Assembly (NCBI RefSeq): GCF_000422925.1
Contig: NZ_KE383959.1
Location: 1-64,000, forward strand
Direction of reading: 5' to 3'
DNA: 64,000 nt
Origin: Paludibacterium yongneupense DSM 18731
GTDB lineage: Bacteria > Pseudomonadota > Gammaproteobacteria > Burkholderiales > Chromobacteriaceae
Part shown: positions 1 to 10,837 of the stretch, in pieces
Numbering within the stretch: position 1 is the stretch's first letter
Layout of the letters: each line of letters starts with the position of its first letter
Program-made: the position numbers and the translations under genes
The notes under the pieces: model-generated
Seen by the model: only the letters and a program-made list of their open reading frames with translations
Databases searched by the model: none
What the model was told of the DNA's origin: nothing

Positions 1-2262
1 TTTGAACGAGCCTTTCGCGCCGCGATGCTTGTCATGACTATGGGACGAAGATCGCCGCGCAGCGCCCTCTTCGTCTCCGATACCCGCCGTCTTGTCCGGC
101 TGAACGATCTGGAAGTCAATCTTGGCACTTTCCAGATCGGCTCGCACGACCTTGACAGTCATGCTGTCGCCGAGACGGTAGCGTATGCCACTCTTCTCGC
201 CGACCAGCGCCTGGATATCCTTGCGCAGGTGGAAATAATCCTTGCCCAATTCAGAAATATGCACCAGCCCTTCTACATAGACGCCATCGAGCAGGACGAA
301 GGCACCGAAGCTGGTGACAGCACTGATCTTGCCGTTGAACACTTCCCCGATCTTGTCGCGCATATAGAAGGTCTTGAGCCAGGACTCGACATCGCGACTG
401 GCATCGTCGGCACGGCGCTCGGTCATAGAGCAATGCTCGCCCAGTTGCGACCACTTGCCCGGCTTATACGTCTTGCCCGCCAGGATTGCCTTGATCGTGC
501 GATGGACCAGCAAGTCCGGATAGCGCCGAATCGGCGAAGTAAAGTGGGTGTACGCGTCGTAGGACAGACCGAAGTGACCGTTGTTGTCCGGGGTATATAC
601 CGCTTGCTGCATCGAGCGCAGCAACACGGTTTGCAGGACCGGGGCATCGGGCCGGGTGCTGATCTGCTCCGCCAGCAAGGCATAGTCCTTGGTGGTCGGC
701 TTATCGCCGCCGCCCAGAGTCAGCCCGGACAACTTGAGGAAGTTGTGCAGATTTTCCAGCCGTTCCGGAGTCGGACCTTCATGGACGCGGAACAGGCATT
801 TGTGCTTGTTCTTGAGAATGAAGTTCGCGGAGCAGACATTGGCAGCCAGCATGCATTCTTCGATGATGCGGTGCGCGTCGTTGCGGGTGACCGGCACAAT
901 GGTGTCTATCTTGCCCTGATCGTTGAACAGCATCTGCGTCTCGACGGTGTCGAAATCTATCGCGCCGCGCTTTCCGCGCGCGCCGAGCAAGACTTTGAAC
1001 AGATCGTACAGGGTACGCAGATGCGGCATCAATGCCGCATCGCCGTCATCTTTCTGCAGCCAGTCCCAAACCTGATTATAAGTGAGCCGCGCCTTCGAGC
1101 GCATGACTGCAGGGTAAAAGCTATAGTCCTTGACTTTACCCTTGGCGCCGATGCGCATATCGCACACCATGCACAGGCGGTCGACATCGGGATTGAGCGA
1201 ACAGATGCCGTTGGACAACGCCTCGGGCAGCATCGGGATCACGCGCCGGGGAAAATAGACCGACGTTCCGCGCTCGACGGCGTCGGAGTCAAGCGCACTG
1301 CCTGGCTGCACATAAAAGCTGACGTCGGCAATAGCCACCACCAGACGGAAACCCTTGCCCTGCTTTTCGGCAAAGACGGCATCGTCGAAGTCACGGGCCG
1401 TTTCGCCATCGATGGTTACCAGCGGTAGCTCACGCAGATCGACACGCCCCTTGCTGTCGAGCTTGCGCACCTTCTTGGGCGTTGCGTGCGCTTCTTCCTC
1501 GGCCGCCAGCGAGAACTCATGCGGCAGCGCATGCTTGCGCAGCGCGATTTCGATTTCCATTCCCGGGTCGGCGTAGTTGCCAAGCACTTCGATCACGCGC
1601 CCGATAGGCTGGCGATACCCGTCGGGCTGCATCACGATCTGAACCATGACCACCTGCCCCTGCTTGGCGCCGTTCTCGCCGCCCGACTCGATCAGGATTT
1701 CATGGCTGATGCGCTGATCTTCGGCAGTCACCATCCACACCCCGTGTTCGAGATGGATACGACCAACCAGCTTCGAGACCGCATGCTCAAGCACTTCCGC
1801 GATGCGGCCTTCGATCCGCCCGCGGCGATCGGTTCCGGTCGCGCGGACCATCACGCGGTCGCCATGCATGACCTTATGCATTTCGCGTTCGGACAAGAAA
1901 ATGTCGTTGCCCTCCCCGTCCTCCGGGATGGCGAAGCCAAAGCCATCCCGGTGACCGGAAACGCGGCATTTGACCAGATCGAGCTTTTTCGCGACGCACA
2001 CGGCGCCCGCGCGATTGATGATGATCTGCCCTTCGCGCTCCATCGCAGACAGGCGGCGGGTGAAGAAACCCAGTTCTTCATCCGTAATGGAAAGCACGCG
2101 CGCCAGTTCGTCCTGGGACATGGGCACCCCCTGCTGCGCCAGAATGGCGAGCACGTGCTCGCGGCTAGGCAAGGGCTTGGAATATTTGAGTTTCTCCCGT
2201 TCCAGATAAGGATCCTGCAGCCGGAGAGAAGGATTTTTTGTTTTTTTTGGAGTAGCGGGCAT
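1..2262 (-). CDS. rnr: Ribonuclease R, C-terminal end outside the window
   Basis: Processive 3'-5' exoribonuclease that degrades structured RNA in the cytoplasm. The frame is open from 2262 to the window edge (754 codons, no stop seen), slightly short of the usual ~800 residues, so only the end of the tail is missing. An N-terminal winged-helix region (about residues 30-90) precedes cold-shock/OB sequence. The RNB catalytic signature TIDGETARDFDDAV lies near residue 280, with its clustered Asp residues intact, followed by VVAIADVSFYV and S1-type sequence. The last visible residues are Ser/Lys/Arg-rich, typical of the basic tail. Two in-frame ATGs exist (2268, 2262); AGAGG sits 6 nt before the second, so 2262 is preferred. 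In many relatives rnr precedes rlmB; that region is outside the window. Confidence 0.95.
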   Translation of the reverse strand, partial: MPATPKKTKNPSLRLQDPYLEREKLKYSKPLPSREHVLAILAQQGVPMSQDELARVLSITDEELGFFTRRLSAMEREGQIIINRAGAVCVAKKLDLVKCRVSGHRDGFGFAIPEDGEGNDIFLSEREMHKVMHGDRVMVRATGTDRRGRIEGRIAEVLEHAVSKLVGRIHLEHGVWMVTAEDQRISHEILIESGGENGAKQGQVVMVQIVMQPDGYRQPIGRVIEVLGNYADPGMEIEIALRKHALPHEFSLAAEEEAHATPKKVRKLDSKGRVDLRELPLVTIDGETARDFDDAVFAEKQGKGFRLVVAIADVSFYVQPGSALDSDAVERGTSVYFPRRVIPMLPEALSNGICSLNPDVDRLCMVCDMRIGAKGKVKDYSFYPAVMRSKARLTYNQVWDWLQKDDGDAALMPHLRTLYDLFKVLLGARGKRGAIDFDTVETQMLFNDQGKIDTIVPVTRNDAHRIIEECMLAANVCSANFILKNKHKCLFRVHEGPTPERLENLHNFLKLSGLTLGGGDKPTTKDYALLAEQISTRPDAPVLQTVLLRSMQQAVYTPDNNGHFGLSYDAYTHFTSPIRRYPDLLVHRTIKAILAGKTYKPGKWSQLGEHCSMTERRADDASRDVESWLKTFYMRDKIGEVFNGKISAVTSFGAFVLLDGVYVEGLVHISELGKDYFHLRKDIQALVGEKSGIRYRLGDSMTVKVVRADLESAKIDFQIVQPDKTAGIGDEEGAARRSSSHSHDKHRGAKGSFK

Positions 2263-2339
2263 TGACATCCTCTGGGAGCTGAATATAATTCGCACTTCGT
2301 TGCAGCGCTGTAAGTCGTCGATGATACAGCAAACGACAT

Positions 2340-2426
2340 GCCCAGGTGGCGGAATTGGTAGACGCACTAGGTTCAGGTCCTAGCGGTGGCAACACTGTGG
2401 AAGTTCGAGTCTTCTCCTGGGCACCA
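2340..2426 (+). tRNA. tRNA-Leu (CAG)
   Basis: An 87-nt class II tRNA with encoded CCA. The acceptor GCCCAGG pairs with CCTGGGC, and a long variable arm is present. The anticodon stem CTAGG/CCTAG encloses loop TTCAGGT, giving anticodon CAG (reads CUG). It is the first of two identical tandem copies, separated by 45 nt. Confidence 0.97.
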
Positions 2427-2471
2427 GCTTCCATCATAGACATTGCATGACGCTGTAGCAAAATTTGATAG

Positions 2472-2558
2472 GCCCAGGTGGCGGAATTGGTAGACGCACT
2501 AGGTTCAGGTCCTAGCGGTGGCAACACTGTGGAAGTTCGAGTCTTCTCCTGGGCACCA
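2472..2558 (+). tRNA. tRNA-Leu (CAG), second tandem copy
   Basis: Identical to the copy at 2340-2426, including the CCA end. It is followed 12 nt later by an intrinsic terminator, so the two copies probably form one transcription unit. Confidence 0.97.
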
Positions 2559-2570
2559 ATCAAATCGATG

Positions 2571-2597
2571 AAAAACCCGCTTTTGCGGGTTTTTTTA
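2571..2597 (+). terminator. Intrinsic terminator of the tRNA-Leu pair
   Basis: AACCCGC-TTTT-GCGGGTT hairpin followed by a run of seven T on the plus strand, immediately after the second tRNA-Leu. Confidence 0.9.
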
Positions 2598-2688
2598 TGC
2601 CCGCCCTGTCCCAAGGCCCAGCGCGGCCCGCCGCAACGGCTGCTAACTTGCAGGTAGACATCCCGTCCGCCCACAAGGAGCGCCCACG

Positions 2689-4767
2689 ATGCATTCGCCT
2701 TCCCGTCGCCAGCTACTTCAACTCTCGGCCGGCACCATGGCAGCCGCTTCCCTCGATGCCTTGCCCGCGGCCCTGCGCCAGGCACTGGCACACCCGGCCA
2801 GCGGACGCGGCGATATCAGCGATGTCGAGCACGTTATCATTTTCATGCAGGAAAACCGCTCCTTCGACCACTACTTCGGAACCCTGCGCGGCGTGCGCGG
2901 CTTCGGCGACCCACACCCCTTGCGTTTGCCGTCGGGCAAAGCGGTATGGTTCCAACCCCGAGTAGCCAACGGCGATGACTGTGTCCGCCCGTTCCATCTC
3001 GACGAAAAAGTCAGCCGGGCACAATGCATGGACTCGCTCGACCACAGCTGGAAGGGAGTGCGTGCGCTGTGGCAGCATCACGACTTCTGGGCCTGGCGCA
3101 AGACGCCGCTGTCGATGGGGCACTTCACTCGCGCCGATCTTCCGTTCTACCATGCGCTGGCCGACGCCTTCACCATCTGCGACAGCTATCACAGCTCCTT
3201 GTTCGGTCCGACCGATCCCAACCGCCTGTTTCTGTTTTCCGGCACCAACGGGCTCAGCGTCGGAGCCAACGGCCTGCAAGCGGCATGGAACATCGACGAC
3301 GCAAACGAAACGGCCGACATGCGCAACGATAACCCGTTGTGGCCCGGCCTCGGCTGGCGCACTTACGCCGAACGGCTGGAACAGGCCGGCATCAGTTGGC
3401 AGGTCTATCAGGAGTACAACAACTACGGCGACAACGCACTCGCCCACTTCAGCGCATTCCGCGGTCTGGACCCGGCATCGTCCTTATACCGGCGCGGACG
3501 CGCCTGGGTGCCGGGCTCCAATCGGGCCAATGCCGACAGCAGCGACGGGCGCTATCTGGTCGAGGCCTTCGGCGCCGACATCGCCAGCGGTCGTCTGCCA
3601 CAGGTGTCATGGATAGTCGCTCCACGTCATCTGAGCGAACACCCATCGTCCTCGCCCGCCGCCGGCGAAGATCTGTGCTCGCGGCTGCTCACTGCCCTGG
3701 CCTCACACCCGGAGACCTGGTCGCGCAGCGTATTCCTCCTGACCTACGACGAGAACGACGGCTTCTTCGACCATGTGCTTCCACCCCAGCCGCCGGTTGA
3801 GCGCAGCCAGGGCCTGAGCAGTGTCGATACATCGGGCGAGACCTATCTGGGCACCCCGGTCGGCCTCGGCATCCGCGTTCCGATGCTGGTGATCTCACCA
3901 TGGTCGCGTGGCGGATGGGTGTGCTCGCAATTGTTCGACCACACCTCGGTGCTACGCTTTCTGGAGAAGCGCTTTGGGGTTCCCGAACCTAACATCTCCC
4001 AGTGGCGCCGCGCGGTCACCGGCGACCTGACTTCGGCCTTCGATTTCGGCGCCGCGCGCCCCGACTGGCCAGCGCGCTTACCCGACACCTCGCAGGACTG
4101 GATCAGGGCGCGCGAAGGCTGCCAGCTGCCGCCCCCCGCGCCCCCCGACAGCCAGGGTCCGACCGCCCAGGAAGCCGGCGTGCGCCCCGCGCGCGCACTG
4201 CCCTACCGCCTGCAGGTGGACGGGCGCTGCAACAGCGCAGACGGCCGCTTCTGGCTCGACTTCATCAATACCGGCCGCGCGGGAGTCGCGCTCACCGTCA
4301 ATGCCGGCAATCGTCTGGATGGCCCCTGGTATTACACACTGACGGTGGGGGCACGACTGTCGGACTACTGGAGCGCCGCGCGCTACACCCGAGGCGAGTA
4401 CGACTTCGAAGTGTATGGGCCCAACGGCTTCTATCGCGCCATGCGCGGCCGTCTGCCGCCTGCAGGCAGCGCACTCGAAGTGCGCGCCTGGGACGCCAGC
4501 ACCAGCGGCGATCTGATAGTCGAACTCCACAACATGGAAGCGAGCGCGCTGACATGCACGCTGCAGAGCGTTGGCGACGCCAGCCGGACGCTAAGACTGG
4601 CAGCCGGTGAAATCCGCTGCGAGCAACTGGTGCTGCAAAACAGGGCCAGTTGGTACGATGTGCGCATCACGGTGAGCAGCGATGCACACTACTGGCGCCG
4701 GATCGCAGGCCACGTCGAAACAGGCCGCAGCGGCTATAGCGATCCGGCGCTCGGAATCGCGAGCTAG
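2689..4767 (+). CDS. Tat-exported phospholipase C (phosphocholine-specific type)
   Basis: Hydrolyses phospholipid head groups outside the cytoplasm. The 692-residue length matches the bacterial PlcC/PlcN/PlcH family. The N-terminus contains a twin-arginine signal (SRRQLLQLSAG, residues 5-15). The phosphoesterase domain starts with VIIFMQENRSFDHYFG (about 49-64), the usual metal/nucleophile region, and has YDENDGFFDH near residue 353. Two C-terminal beta-rich repeats (about 500-690) match the accessory domains of this family. AAGGAG lies 8 nt before the ATG. It stands alone between the tRNA terminator and a convergent DUF3237 gene whose stop codon it slightly overlaps. Phosphocholine specificity is inferred from family architecture; substrate range cannot be read from sequence. 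Confidence 0.9.
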   Translation: MHSPSRRQLLQLSAGTMAAASLDALPAALRQALAHPASGRGDISDVEHVIIFMQENRSFDHYFGTLRGVRGFGDPHPLRLPSGKAVWFQPRVANGDDCVRPFHLDEKVSRAQCMDSLDHSWKGVRALWQHHDFWAWRKTPLSMGHFTRADLPFYHALADAFTICDSYHSSLFGPTDPNRLFLFSGTNGLSVGANGLQAAWNIDDANETADMRNDNPLWPGLGWRTYAERLEQAGISWQVYQEYNNYGDNALAHFSAFRGLDPASSLYRRGRAWVPGSNRANADSSDGRYLVEAFGADIASGRLPQVSWIVAPRHLSEHPSSSPAAGEDLCSRLLTALASHPETWSRSVFLLTYDENDGFFDHVLPPQPPVERSQGLSSVDTSGETYLGTPVGLGIRVPMLVISPWSRGGWVCSQLFDHTSVLRFLEKRFGVPEPNISQWRRAVTGDLTSAFDFGAARPDWPARLPDTSQDWIRAREGCQLPPPAPPDSQGPTAQEAGVRPARALPYRLQVDGRCNSADGRFWLDFINTGRAGVALTVNAGNRLDGPWYYTLTVGARLSDYWSAARYTRGEYDFEVYGPNGFYRAMRGRLPPAGSALEVRAWDASTSGDLIVELHNMEASALTCTLQSVGDASRTLRLAAGEIRCEQLVLQNRASWYDVRITVSSDAHYWRRIAGHVETGRSGYSDPALGIAS

Positions 4768-5222
4768 TCGACCACGAAGAAATTCAGCTCGACGCGGTCG
4801 GGATAGCGCGCTCCGCTGGCGACGAACAGGGACCGTGTCATCCAGCGGTGCTCGGCGGACTCGGTCTCGAACGACGGCGTCGTCCGGAAATAGACCCGGT
4901 CCGGGTCGACGATTTCCCCGCGCGTGATACTGGCCATCACCTCCGGTTCGCCACAACGGACACCGGTATTGACGATATAAATCGAGGCGCCATCGTCCAG
5001 CTTGAGCGCATAGCGCGCATCGAGCGTGGTAAAGCCATCCGCGCGTATCAACTGATAATCGGCGCCGCCCGGAACGACGATGCCATTCAAGCCGGCCCCC
5101 CGGATGCGACCGCCGTTGATCGGGATGATGCGGCGCACTCCATCCCGCGTTTCGCCGATAGTGATGGGGGCGCCGACCTCGACGTGAAGTTCGGCGACAT
5201 GCCTGAGCTGTGGAATCATCAT
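4764..5222 (-). CDS. DUF3237 (UPF0311) family protein
   Basis: A 152-residue protein of unknown function with the family landmarks: VGAPITIGET near the start, RRIIPINGG, the conserved PGGADYQLIRADG segment, then YFRTTPSFET and a C-terminal RVELNFFVV strand. The family forms a small beta-barrel-like fold, and no reaction is established. ATG codons at 5222 and 5219 are both possible; neither has a clear Shine-Dalgarno sequence. An open extension further upstream reads into the MFS gene and is disregarded. It lies 55 nt downstream of the MFS gene on the same strand and may be co-transcribed with it. Its stop overlaps the end of the convergent phospholipase gene by four bases. Confidence 0.8.
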   Translation of the reverse strand: MMIPQLRHVAELHVEVGAPITIGETRDGVRRIIPINGGRIRGAGLNGIVVPGGADYQLIRADGFTTLDARYALKLDDGASIYIVNTGVRCGEPEVMASITRGEIVDPDRVYFRTTPSFETESAEHRWMTRSLFVASGARYPDRVELNFFVVD

Positions 5223-5277
5223 GTTAGTCTGGATTAACGCGGCATCAAACCGCGGAGTATGAGAAATCGTTACGGCC

Positions 5278-6705
5278 TCAGGCGCGCGATGGCTTGACGG
5301 CAAGGGCGGCCCCCGAGTTGCGGGGCAGCCGGATGAACCAGAGGACGGAACTGAGAGCAACCACCGATACGGCGACAAAAGCCCAGGAGAAATCGATGGC
5401 TTGCATCTGCGTATGTCCGGCCAGACGGCTCGCGCCTTGCAGCGCAAATGCCCCGACAGTGACCCCCATCCCGGCGGCCAACTGTTGCATGACGCTCGCA
5501 AGGCTGGTTGCTTGACTCATGTCGTGATTATCGATATCGGCATAGGCAATCGCATTCAAACTAGTGAACTGCAGAGAACGCATGCAGCCGCCAAACAAGA
5601 AAACGGCCGTCATCAACACATGCGGCGTCGAAGCGTCGAACAAGCCGAACGCGCAGAGCGATAGTGCCGCCAGGACGGCATTCACCACCAGCACCTGGCG
5701 AAAACCGTACCGCTGCAAAATGCGGGCGGCGACTGTTTTCATGAAGATAGCCCCGATCGCCGTGGCACAGGTCAGCAATCCCGACGCGAAGGGCGAAAGC
5801 CCGAAGCCCAATTGCAGCATCAGCGGCAACAGAAAAGGGATCGCCCCGATGCCAATACGGAACATGAACCCGCCAACCACGCCGGCGCTGAAGGTCTGGA
5901 CCGAGAACAGGCGCAAGTCGAGCAAGGGAAAACGGGCACGGCGCGCATGAATGGCATAAGCCGCGACCAGCACCACCCCCAGTACGACCGCCGCCCAGGA
6001 AACGCGCGGCGAGACCAGATGCCGGCCGGCGGTCGCCAATCCGAGCATCAACCCGGTCAGCCCGATCGATGTCAGCAAAAAACCCGAGTGGTCGAGTGGC
6101 GGCACATCGTCTTCGCGCAGATTCTGGATATGGCGTGTCGCCAGAATCATCCCCAGTATTCCAATCGGCAGGTTGATCAGGAATATCCAGCGCCAATGCC
6201 AGTAAGTACTGATGAAGCCGCCGAGCGGCGGACCGATCACCGGCCCCACCAGGGCAGGAATGGTCAGATAGCTCAGGGCTTGCACCAGTTCAGACTTCCG
6301 GGTCGAACGCAAAATCACCAGCCGTCCAACCGGCACCATCATCGCGCCGCCCATCCCCTGAACGAACCGGGCCGCGACGAAGCCGCCCAGCGTGCCGGAC
6401 AAGGCGCATAGAATCGAGCCCCCCATGAACACGCCTATCGCAGCACGAAACACAGTCCGGGCGCCGAAGCGGTCGGCCATCCAGCCGCTGATCGGAATGA
6501 AAACCGCCAGACTGACCAGATACGAGGTCAGCGCGAGTTTCAGCGAGATCGGATCCTCCATCAGATCGCGAGCGATGGCGGGCAGCGATGTCGACAGCAC
6601 CGTGGCATCCATGTTTTCCATGAACAGGGCCGTGGCGATGATCAGCGGGATCAGCCGCGTCGGCGATAAGGCCGGGAGACGGGGCAAACGGGGCAGACGT
6701 ATCAT
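5278..6705 (-). CDS. MFS drug exporter, DHA2 (14-helix) family
   Basis: Inner-membrane proton-driven exporter of 475 residues. The start of helix 1 carries the DHA2-type ENMDATVLSTSLPAIA sequence, followed by SGWMADRFGART (motif A, loop 2-3) and a QGMGGAMMVPVGR segment. GPVIGPPLGGFISTYWHWRWIFLINLPIG is typical of EmrB/QacA helices 5-6 (given here as a landmark near residues 155-185). The hydrophobic profile fits 14 helices. No membrane-fusion partner (EmrA) is adjacent, so it probably works alone. It starts 10 nt after the pncB stop on the same strand, suggesting co-transcription. The substrate is unknown. Confidence 0.9.
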   Translation of the reverse strand: MIRLPRLPRLPALSPTRLIPLIIATALFMENMDATVLSTSLPAIARDLMEDPISLKLALTSYLVSLAVFIPISGWMADRFGARTVFRAAIGVFMGGSILCALSGTLGGFVAARFVQGMGGAMMVPVGRLVILRSTRKSELVQALSYLTIPALVGPVIGPPLGGFISTYWHWRWIFLINLPIGILGMILATRHIQNLREDDVPPLDHSGFLLTSIGLTGLMLGLATAGRHLVSPRVSWAAVVLGVVLVAAYAIHARRARFPLLDLRLFSVQTFSAGVVGGFMFRIGIGAIPFLLPLMLQLGFGLSPFASGLLTCATAIGAIFMKTVAARILQRYGFRQVLVVNAVLAALSLCAFGLFDASTPHVLMTAVFLFGGCMRSLQFTSLNAIAYADIDNHDMSQATSLASVMQQLAAGMGVTVGAFALQGASRLAGHTQMQAIDFSWAFVAVSVVALSSVLWFIRLPRNSGAALAVKPSRA

Positions 6706-6715
6706 GGATGCGAAG

Positions 6716-7918
6716 TCAGAGGGCGCGCCATTTGAATACCTGGCGCAAGTAAGCCAGGAAGGTCTCGTCGCTGCACTGGGTTTTGCCGATACTGTCCGGC
6801 AGCTTGGCCACCGGCTGATCGTTGCAGTTCACCAGCTTCATGACGATATGCAGTGGCCGCGGCCCCAGATCGTTGGTCAGATGCGTTCCGATGCCGAAAG
6901 CGGTCTGGATGCGATCGGCGAAGTGGTCGTACAGATCGAGCGCCGCGTCGACCGTCAGGCCATCGGAAAACACCAAGCGTTTGGTCAACGGATTGATGCG
7001 CAGGGACCGGTAATGTGCGATGGCCCGTTCCCCCCACACCAGCGGGTCGCCGGAGTCGTGCCGCAAGCCGTCGAACAGCTTGGCGAAGTAGAGATCGAAA
7101 TCGTTCAGGAAGGCATTCATCCCGACCACATCGGTCAGGGCAATGCCGAGATCGCCGCGGAACTCCTGCACCCAGCCTTGCAGCGCCGCCGTCTGAAAAT
7201 CGCGCAACCGGGTGCCGAAGGCCTGGTGCGCCTGCAAATACTCGTGCGCCATGGTCCCGACAGGCAGCAGGCCGTAATGCTTTGCTTGATATACATTGGA
7301 GGTGCCCTTGAACTCGTCCGGCAGGGCCAGCATCAGGGTTTCCACCACCTCGTCGTGCCAGCGCCCGGAGAAACGGCGTCTCAGGCCGAAATCGGAGAAC
7401 GCAAAGGGATGGGCGTGCAGCATCGTCGGCAGCCGCCGGCGGAATACGGCGATCTTGTCTTGCAGCCTTCGACGGCCTTCGGTCAGCACCTCATCTTCGC
7501 GTCCGTGCACCAGCCGCCTGAAATACAGCTCGTTGACGATGTAAAGAACGAAGATTTCGAAACTCATCACATGCACGAGCGGACCGCAAGCCCGGATGGT
7601 CAAGGTGTCCCCGACCGTGTCGACCTTGATGAAACGGCGTTGAAAGCGGAACAAATTCAGAAAATCGACAAAATCGCTTTTCAGGTAGCGCAAGCCACGC
7701 AGATAGTCCAACTCGTCCTGACTGAACATCAACGAGCACAGATGGTCGAGTTGCTCATCCACTTCGTCCTTGAGCAGGGCGAGCGGAAATTCGGGCGTAT
7801 TGCGGCACACAAATTCATACTGGGCCTTGGCACCGGGGTGCTGATGCAACAGCGCCTGCCACATGGTGAACTTGTACAGGTCGCTTTCCAGCAGGCTGCG
7901 GACAACAGGATCGAACAT
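6716..7918 (-). CDS. pncB: Nicotinate phosphoribosyltransferase
   Basis: Converts nicotinate and PRPP to nicotinate mononucleotide with ATP hydrolysis (Preiss-Handler NAD salvage), in the cytoplasm. The 400-residue length is that of E. coli PncB. The N-terminus has SDLYKFTMWQALL, the family signature. GTMAHEYLQAHQAFG (about 220-235) includes the region of the phosphorylated His of the family, and LRHDSGDPLVWGE (about 290) is the PRPP-site sequence. It is first in a probable pncB-MFS(-DUF3237) transcript. Upstream, on the opposite strand, is the third tRNA-Leu. Confidence 0.95.
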   Translation of the reverse strand: MFDPVVRSLLESDLYKFTMWQALLHQHPGAKAQYEFVCRNTPEFPLALLKDEVDEQLDHLCSLMFSQDELDYLRGLRYLKSDFVDFLNLFRFQRRFIKVDTVGDTLTIRACGPLVHVMSFEIFVLYIVNELYFRRLVHGREDEVLTEGRRRLQDKIAVFRRRLPTMLHAHPFAFSDFGLRRRFSGRWHDEVVETLMLALPDEFKGTSNVYQAKHYGLLPVGTMAHEYLQAHQAFGTRLRDFQTAALQGWVQEFRGDLGIALTDVVGMNAFLNDFDLYFAKLFDGLRHDSGDPLVWGERAIAHYRSLRINPLTKRLVFSDGLTVDAALDLYDHFADRIQTAFGIGTHLTNDLGPRPLHIVMKLVNCNDQPVAKLPDSIGKTQCSDETFLAYLRQVFKWRAL

Positions 7919-8063
7919 AGGCTACTCCAGAAGAAAGCGACGACAACGCTGCAGTGTACCCTCGCTGTGTTTGCCGCGGCAAACGTTCCGGTGCAAAGGT
8001 GTTGACAAGCAATGGCAAAGCTTTTATATTGGCGTCCTCGCAGCAGAATACTATGTTTGCGAA

Positions 8064-8150
8064 GCCCAGGTGGCGGAATTGGTAGACGCACTAGGTTCAG
8101 GTCCTAGCGGTGGCAACACTGTGGAAGTTCGAGTCTTCTCCTGGGCACCA
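8064..8150 (+). tRNA. tRNA-Leu (CAG), third copy
   Basis: Identical in sequence to the copies at 2340 and 2472, with encoded CCA. It is transcribed separately, divergent from pncB, and has its own terminator immediately after it. Confidence 0.97.
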
Positions 8151-8156
8151 ATTCGA

Positions 8157-8193
8157 AAAACCCCGTCGATGCAAATCGGCGGGGTTTTTTTAT
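8157..8193 (+). terminator. Intrinsic terminator of the third tRNA-Leu
   Basis: A long stem (ACCCCGTCGAT paired with ATCGGCGGGGT, one T-G wobble) closed by a GCAA tetraloop and followed by seven T. Confidence 0.9.
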
Positions 8194-8273
8194 TGCCCGC
8201 CGGTTCGGCACAGGCTGCGCGGCAGACTTCTTCCCCGCACGCGCATCCGCGCGGTCGCGACGGCTGGCGAGCG

Positions 8274-8310
8274 AAAAAAACGCGCCCGGAAATCCGGCCG
8301 CGTTTTTTTA
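8274..8310. terminator. Bidirectional terminator between tRNA-Leu and purA
   Basis: AAAAAACGCG and CGCGTTTTTT flank an inner CCGGA/TCCGG stem, so a T-tract follows the hairpin on both strands. It sits between the plus-strand tRNA and the 3' end of minus-strand purA. Confidence 0.85.
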
Positions 8311-8339
8311 TAGCCGCCGCTCGATGCAGCGCGCAACGG

Positions 8340-9650
<1,311 letters not shown>

Positions 9651-9666
9651 TCAGACAGACACTGAA

Positions 9667-10818
9667 TCAGTTGAACGGAACCACTTGCCACGCATCACCG
9701 ACCGCAAGCAGTTGGCGGTCGCAGTTGAGTGCGGCGGCGGATTCGCCCAGGTAATCGATAATCACGACATTGCCGGCCGCGCGCAGTTCGGCGATAGTCT
9801 GCGCCGCCGCGCGGGCGATCTTGGAGGCGACACAAATACCGCGCGCCGAATCGCGCTGCGGCAAAACCCGGATCAGGTCGCGCAAGTCGAGGCTGAAACC
9901 GGTAGCCGGACGGGCGCGGCCGAAGCGGCGCCCGATATTGTCATAGCGGCCGCCGCGCGCCAATTCGCCCGACCAGCCAGGAGCATAGGCGGCGAACAAC
10001 AGGCCGGTATGGTAAAACGCGCCCCGCAGTTCGGTCAGATCGAAACTCAGCTCGACTCGCCCTTCCAGTGCGGTGGCGATGGCCGCCAGTTGCATCAGTC
10101 CGAGATCGACTTCGGGAATCGACGGCAAGCGCTTGCGTGCGCGTTCCAGCACGCTGGCAGGGCCGTACAGCTCGGGCAGGGCCAGGAAAGCACTGCGATA
10201 CGGTTCGGCCACATCGCCGACCAGCGACGCGACGGAAGCGGCGTCCTTGGATTTGAGCGCCACAAACAGCGCCTGACTGAGTTCGGGGCGCAGGCCGGCG
10301 GCAGATGCCAGGCCGCGGAAGATGGCGACATTGCCGACGTCAAGACGCAGCTTTTCGACCCCAACCAGCTCCAGGGTCGACAGCATCAGTTCAATGATCT
10401 CCAGGTCGGCCTCGATGCCGGCGAAACCGTACAACTCGGCGCCGACCTGCAAGGGTTCGCGCGAGCTGGTCTGCCCATCGGGCCGTGTATGCACGACGCT
10501 GCCTGAATAACACAAGCGGGTCACTCCGGTGCGCTCAGCCAGCAAGTGGGCATCGATACGCGCTACTTGCGGCGAAATATCGGCACGCAGCCCCAACTGC
10601 TGACCGGACAATTGGTCGTCCAGCCGGAACGTCTTGAGCGCCAGTGCCGCATCGCCGTCGGAAACGAGCGAATCCATGTACTCGATCAGAGGGGGGAGAA
10701 CCAACTCGTAGCCAGCGGTGCGAAACACGTCGAGCATGGCCGACTTGGCCGATTCCACCTGCCGTGCGGTCGCAGGCAGGATGTCGGCAATATGTTCGGG
10801 TAACAGCCAATTGCGCAT
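9667..10818 (-). CDS. hisZ: ATP phosphoribosyltransferase regulatory subunit
   Basis: HisZ is a histidyl-tRNA synthetase paralogue that forms a hetero-octamer with short-form HisG and makes it responsive to histidine; it has no synthetase activity. The 383-residue protein has the HisRS-like catalytic fold (PPLIEYMDSL near 40, then the dimer strands, and ARGGRYDNIGRRFGR near 288), and it lacks the anticodon-binding domain of HisRS. It therefore differs from true hisS at 15867-17138. Its presence implies a short hisG elsewhere in the genome. It is the first gene of a hisZ-purA unit that begins just downstream of two terminators. Confidence 0.95.
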   Translation of the reverse strand: MRNWLLPEHIADILPATARQVESAKSAMLDVFRTAGYELVLPPLIEYMDSLVSDGDAALALKTFRLDDQLSGQQLGLRADISPQVARIDAHLLAERTGVTRLCYSGSVVHTRPDGQTSSREPLQVGAELYGFAGIEADLEIIELMLSTLELVGVEKLRLDVGNVAIFRGLASAAGLRPELSQALFVALKSKDAASVASLVGDVAEPYRSAFLALPELYGPASVLERARKRLPSIPEVDLGLMQLAAIATALEGRVELSFDLTELRGAFYHTGLLFAAYAPGWSGELARGGRYDNIGRRFGRARPATGFSLDLRDLIRVLPQRDSARGICVASKIARAAAQTIAELRAAGNVVIIDYLGESAAALNCDRQLLAVGDAWQVVPFN

Positions 10819-10837
10819 AATCGATCAGTAACAGAAT

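Noticed and set aside
25-1428. Long plus-strand open frame opposite rnr
   Set aside because: It is antisense to the RNB and S1 regions of rnr, has no recognisable domain and lacks a ribosome site; it results from GC bias.
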